Assembly (NCBI GenBank): GCA_016234365.1
Contig: JACRER010000065.1
Location: 1-43,123, forward strand
From: Elusimicrobiota bacterium
GTDB lineage: Bacteria > Elusimicrobiota > Elusimicrobia > Elusimicrobiales > UBA9959
Reading direction: 5' to 3'
DNA length: 43,123 nucleotides
The notes below the pieces were generated by a model that was not told the DNA's origin, ran no database searches, and was given only the letters and a program-made list of their open reading frames with translations. The position numbers were made by a program, and so were the translations under genes. This document shows, in pieces, positions 41,568 through 43,123 of the stretch (position 1 is its first letter; the number at the start of each line of letters is the position of its first letter).

Positions 41568-42845
41568 ATGAAAGCGCTGGCGCTGCTGCTCCTTCTCGCC
41601 GCCCCGCTTTCAGCAGGGACCGACGTCTATATAGGCATCTCGCCAGGGTCCGAGGTCAAAAAGACCGCCCTGGCCATGTCTCGCTTTTTGCCGGCCAGGC
41701 CCGATAAGCCGGAAGACCTGGCGCTGGCGGAACAGTTCCGCGATATAGTCCGCGCCGACCTGCTTTATTCTCGCTACTTCGAAGTGAAGGAAGACGCCAT
41801 GGCCCGGGCCAACCTGGACGCCAGCCCCGAATCCCTGGCCTGGTGGAAGGGCCTGGCAGGGAACCTGATAACCGGCAAGGCTCAGGACGCCGGCGGCGTC
41901 TGGACCTTTAACGCGCGCCTCTACGACCTGGCCAGCGGCAAGGTGCTGATGGAGAAATTCTACCAGGGCGAGAAGCGCGCCATGCGCCGCGCCGCGCACA
42001 TGTTCGCCGACGACGTGATACTGCGCCTCACCGGGCGCCTGGGCGTGGCGCACTCCAAGATAGCCTTCACCAACAACTCCACTGGCCGCAAAGAAGTCTA
42101 CATCGTGGACTACGACGGCGAGAACCTGACGCGCCTGACCTCCGACAACAGCATCAACCTGCTGCCGCGCTGGTCGCAGGACGCGTCGCGCATCTATTAC
42201 ACCACCTACCGCTGGGGCAACCCGGACATGTTCGAGATAGACCTGAAGGCCGGCAAGATCCGCCCGTTCACCACGTTCCAGGGGCTTAATATCCCCGGCG
42301 GCTTCTCCCCCGACGGCATGACCATGGTGCTCACGCTCTCGCGCGGCGACGACCCCAGCATCTTCAGCCTCAACGTGGTCACCAAAGAGCTCAAGCGCTT
42401 GCTTAAAGGCTTCGGCGTAAGTTCCTCCCCAACCTGGGCGCCCGACGGCACGCAGGTGGCTTTTGTCTCCGACCGCTCCGGCAACCCGCAGATCTACGTA
42501 TTGGAAACGCCCACCGGCAAGACCCGCCGCCTGACGCGCCTTAACTGGTGCGACTCGCCGTCCTGGTCCCCCGCCGGGGACTGGATAGTGTTCGCCGGCC
42601 GGGAGACCGCCAAAGAGGAACTGAACATCTTCGCCACCGACCTGACCGGCAGCCAGATCCGCCGCCTTACCTACAAGGCCGGCAACAACGAGGACCCGTC
42701 CTGGTCCCCGGACGGGCGCTTTATAACCTTCACCTCCACGCGCCGCGGCCGCCGCGAACTGTTCATTATGGACGCGGACGGCAGCGCGCCGCACCCCCTG
42801 ACCGACCTGAAAGGCAACACATTCACCCCCAGCTGGAGCCCCTAG
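41568..42845 (+). CDS. tolB: TolB translocation protein
   Basis: A 425-aa periplasmic protein with a signal peptide (MKALALLLLLAAPLSAG). The N-terminal alpha/beta domain (about 20-155) includes VYIGISPGSEVKKTALAMS and the RADLLYSRYFEV segment. A six-bladed PD40/WD40-like propeller follows (about 160-425) with repeated blades such as SPTWAPDGTQVAFVSDRSG and PSWSPDGRFITFTSTRRG, ending TPSWSP. TolB docks onto Pal and the Tol complex. It lies 9 nt after cpoB without a clear Shine-Dalgarno. The order pal-cpoB-tolB differs from the usual tolB-pal-cpoB, and tolQRA are not in this window. Confidence 0.92.
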   Translation: MKALALLLLLAAPLSAGTDVYIGISPGSEVKKTALAMSRFLPARPDKPEDLALAEQFRDIVRADLLYSRYFEVKEDAMARANLDASPESLAWWKGLAGNLITGKAQDAGGVWTFNARLYDLASGKVLMEKFYQGEKRAMRRAAHMFADDVILRLTGRLGVAHSKIAFTNNSTGRKEVYIVDYDGENLTRLTSDNSINLLPRWSQDASRIYYTTYRWGNPDMFEIDLKAGKIRPFTTFQGLNIPGGFSPDGMTMVLTLSRGDDPSIFSLNVVTKELKRLLKGFGVSSSPTWAPDGTQVAFVSDRSGNPQIYVLETPTGKTRRLTRLNWCDSPSWSPAGDWIVFAGRETAKEELNIFATDLTGSQIRRLTYKAGNNEDPSWSPDGRFITFTSTRRGRRELFIMDADGSAPHPLTDLKGNTFTPSWSP

Positions 42846-42865
42846 CCCCCCGCACCTGGCAAAAG

Positions 42866-42895
42866 AAAAAGGCCGGGATTTCCCGGCCTTTTTAT
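42866..42895 (+). terminator. Rho-independent terminator after tolB
   Basis: An 8-bp GC core (ggccggga 42871-42878 with tcccggcc 42881-42888) is extended by A-T pairs and followed by TTTTTATT. It closes the pal-cpoB-tolB operon. Confidence 0.9.
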
Positions 42896-42925
42896 TGAGT
42901 TAAGTGACATAAAGTGTTGGTTTTT

Positions 42926-42954
42926 AAGGGGCTTCCCCGTCGGGGAAGCCCCTT
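42926..42954. repeat. Strong 13-bp hairpin upstream of the transposase fragment
   Basis: A perfect inverted repeat (aaggggcttcccc at 42926-42938, ggggaagcccctt at 42942-42954) with a 3-nt loop. T-rich sequence flanks it on the left (ttttt 42921-42925), so on the minus strand it ends in A, and on the plus strand no long T-run follows. It lies between the tolB terminator and the transposase and may be a transcription shield or part of the insertion sequence end. Confidence 0.6.
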
Positions 42955-42985
42955 TACTTATACTTCTGCTAGTATAACCCAATGA

Positions 42986-43123
42986 AAAAGACTATGCCCG
43001 GCCTGCGACAAACACATGCAGAAATGGGGCCGAACTAAAGCTGGGAAAGTCCGCTGGTTTTGCAGGTTGTGCGCTAAGACCAGTGTCCAGAAGCGCCCAG
43101 ATCTTCAGCGCCGTTGGCGTTTA
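42986..43123 (+). CDS. N-terminal fragment of a zinc-finger transposase (IS1249/IS256-like), start unclear
   Basis: From 42995 the frame reads CPACDKHMQKWGRTKAGKVR then WFCRLCAKTSVQKRP up to the window edge. The paired CxxC motifs (CPAC ... CRLC) with WGRTKAGKVRW between resemble the N-terminal zinc ribbon of IS1249-like and related transposases. No ATG, GTG or TTG precedes the first CxxC in this frame; a TGA occurs at 42983. The nearby ATG at 42982 is one base out of frame and runs into a stop after 18 codons. Removal of one A from its run of five would give MKRLCPACDK. The gene may be frameshifted, use slippage, or be a relic. The rest lies outside the window. Confidence 0.6.

Overview
The window is GC-rich, densely coded DNA from a Gram-negative (diderm) bacterium. 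Evidence for an outer membrane includes a Pal/CpoB/TolB set, Lgt, PorV-type beta-barrels and other outer-membrane barrels. Very large secreted proteins ending in a FlgD-like Ig domain (PNPFNLKSK core, ending in VIK/IVK), together with PorV/PorQ-family proteins, FecR proteins, DUF4912-GH57 and slipin genes, recall Elusimicrobiota. That placement is an inference and was not tested by phylogeny. ATA is unusually common as the isoleucine codon for such GC-rich DNA.

Layout. 1-3155 (+): a tightly packed run with the end of an FtsB/DivIC-like gene, a metallo-beta-lactamase-fold hydrolase, a HAD phosphatase, lgt and an RluA-type pseudouridine synthase, closed by a hairpin terminator. 3219-5206 (-): a DUF4912 protein followed by a GH57 alpha-glucan branching enzyme. 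5323-8172 (+): an MDR dehydrogenase resembling threonine dehydrogenase, a kbl-type PLP acyltransferase and a membrane-anchored ferritin-like protein. 8174-12250 (-): nusB, ligA and a divergent purH, with a 138-bp palindromic element between ligA and purH. 12387-15231 (+): slipin, hemW and two uncharacterised membrane proteins.

15282-37073 (-) is the most striking part. Two paralogous four-gene operons lie head to tail. Each encodes a giant secreted protein with a C-terminal FlgD-like domain (3069 and 1650 aa), a PorV-family barrel, a second outer-membrane barrel of about 406 aa and a FecR-domain protein. Gene order differs: giant, PorV, barrel, FecR in the upstream operon; FecR, barrel, giant, PorV in the downstream one. 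A terminator separates them, and a CRP/FNR-like palindrome lies ahead of each. I propose a duplicated cell-surface display or secretion module in which the PorV homologue handles the giant protein through its FlgD-like C-terminus. No other type IX secretion component is visible here, so this is a hypothesis.

37297-40150: a His-rich CDF metal exporter (-) diverges from a polyprenyl diphosphate synthase and menA (+), suggesting menaquinone synthesis. Both sides share one palindromic ATTATATAAT box and look leaderless. 40242-42845 (+): pal, cpoB and tolB for envelope integrity, closed by a terminator. The right edge holds a second strong hairpin and the beginning of a zinc-finger transposase whose start is out of frame. 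No tRNA, rRNA or CRISPR array was seen. No gene-free stretch exceeds 300 bases.
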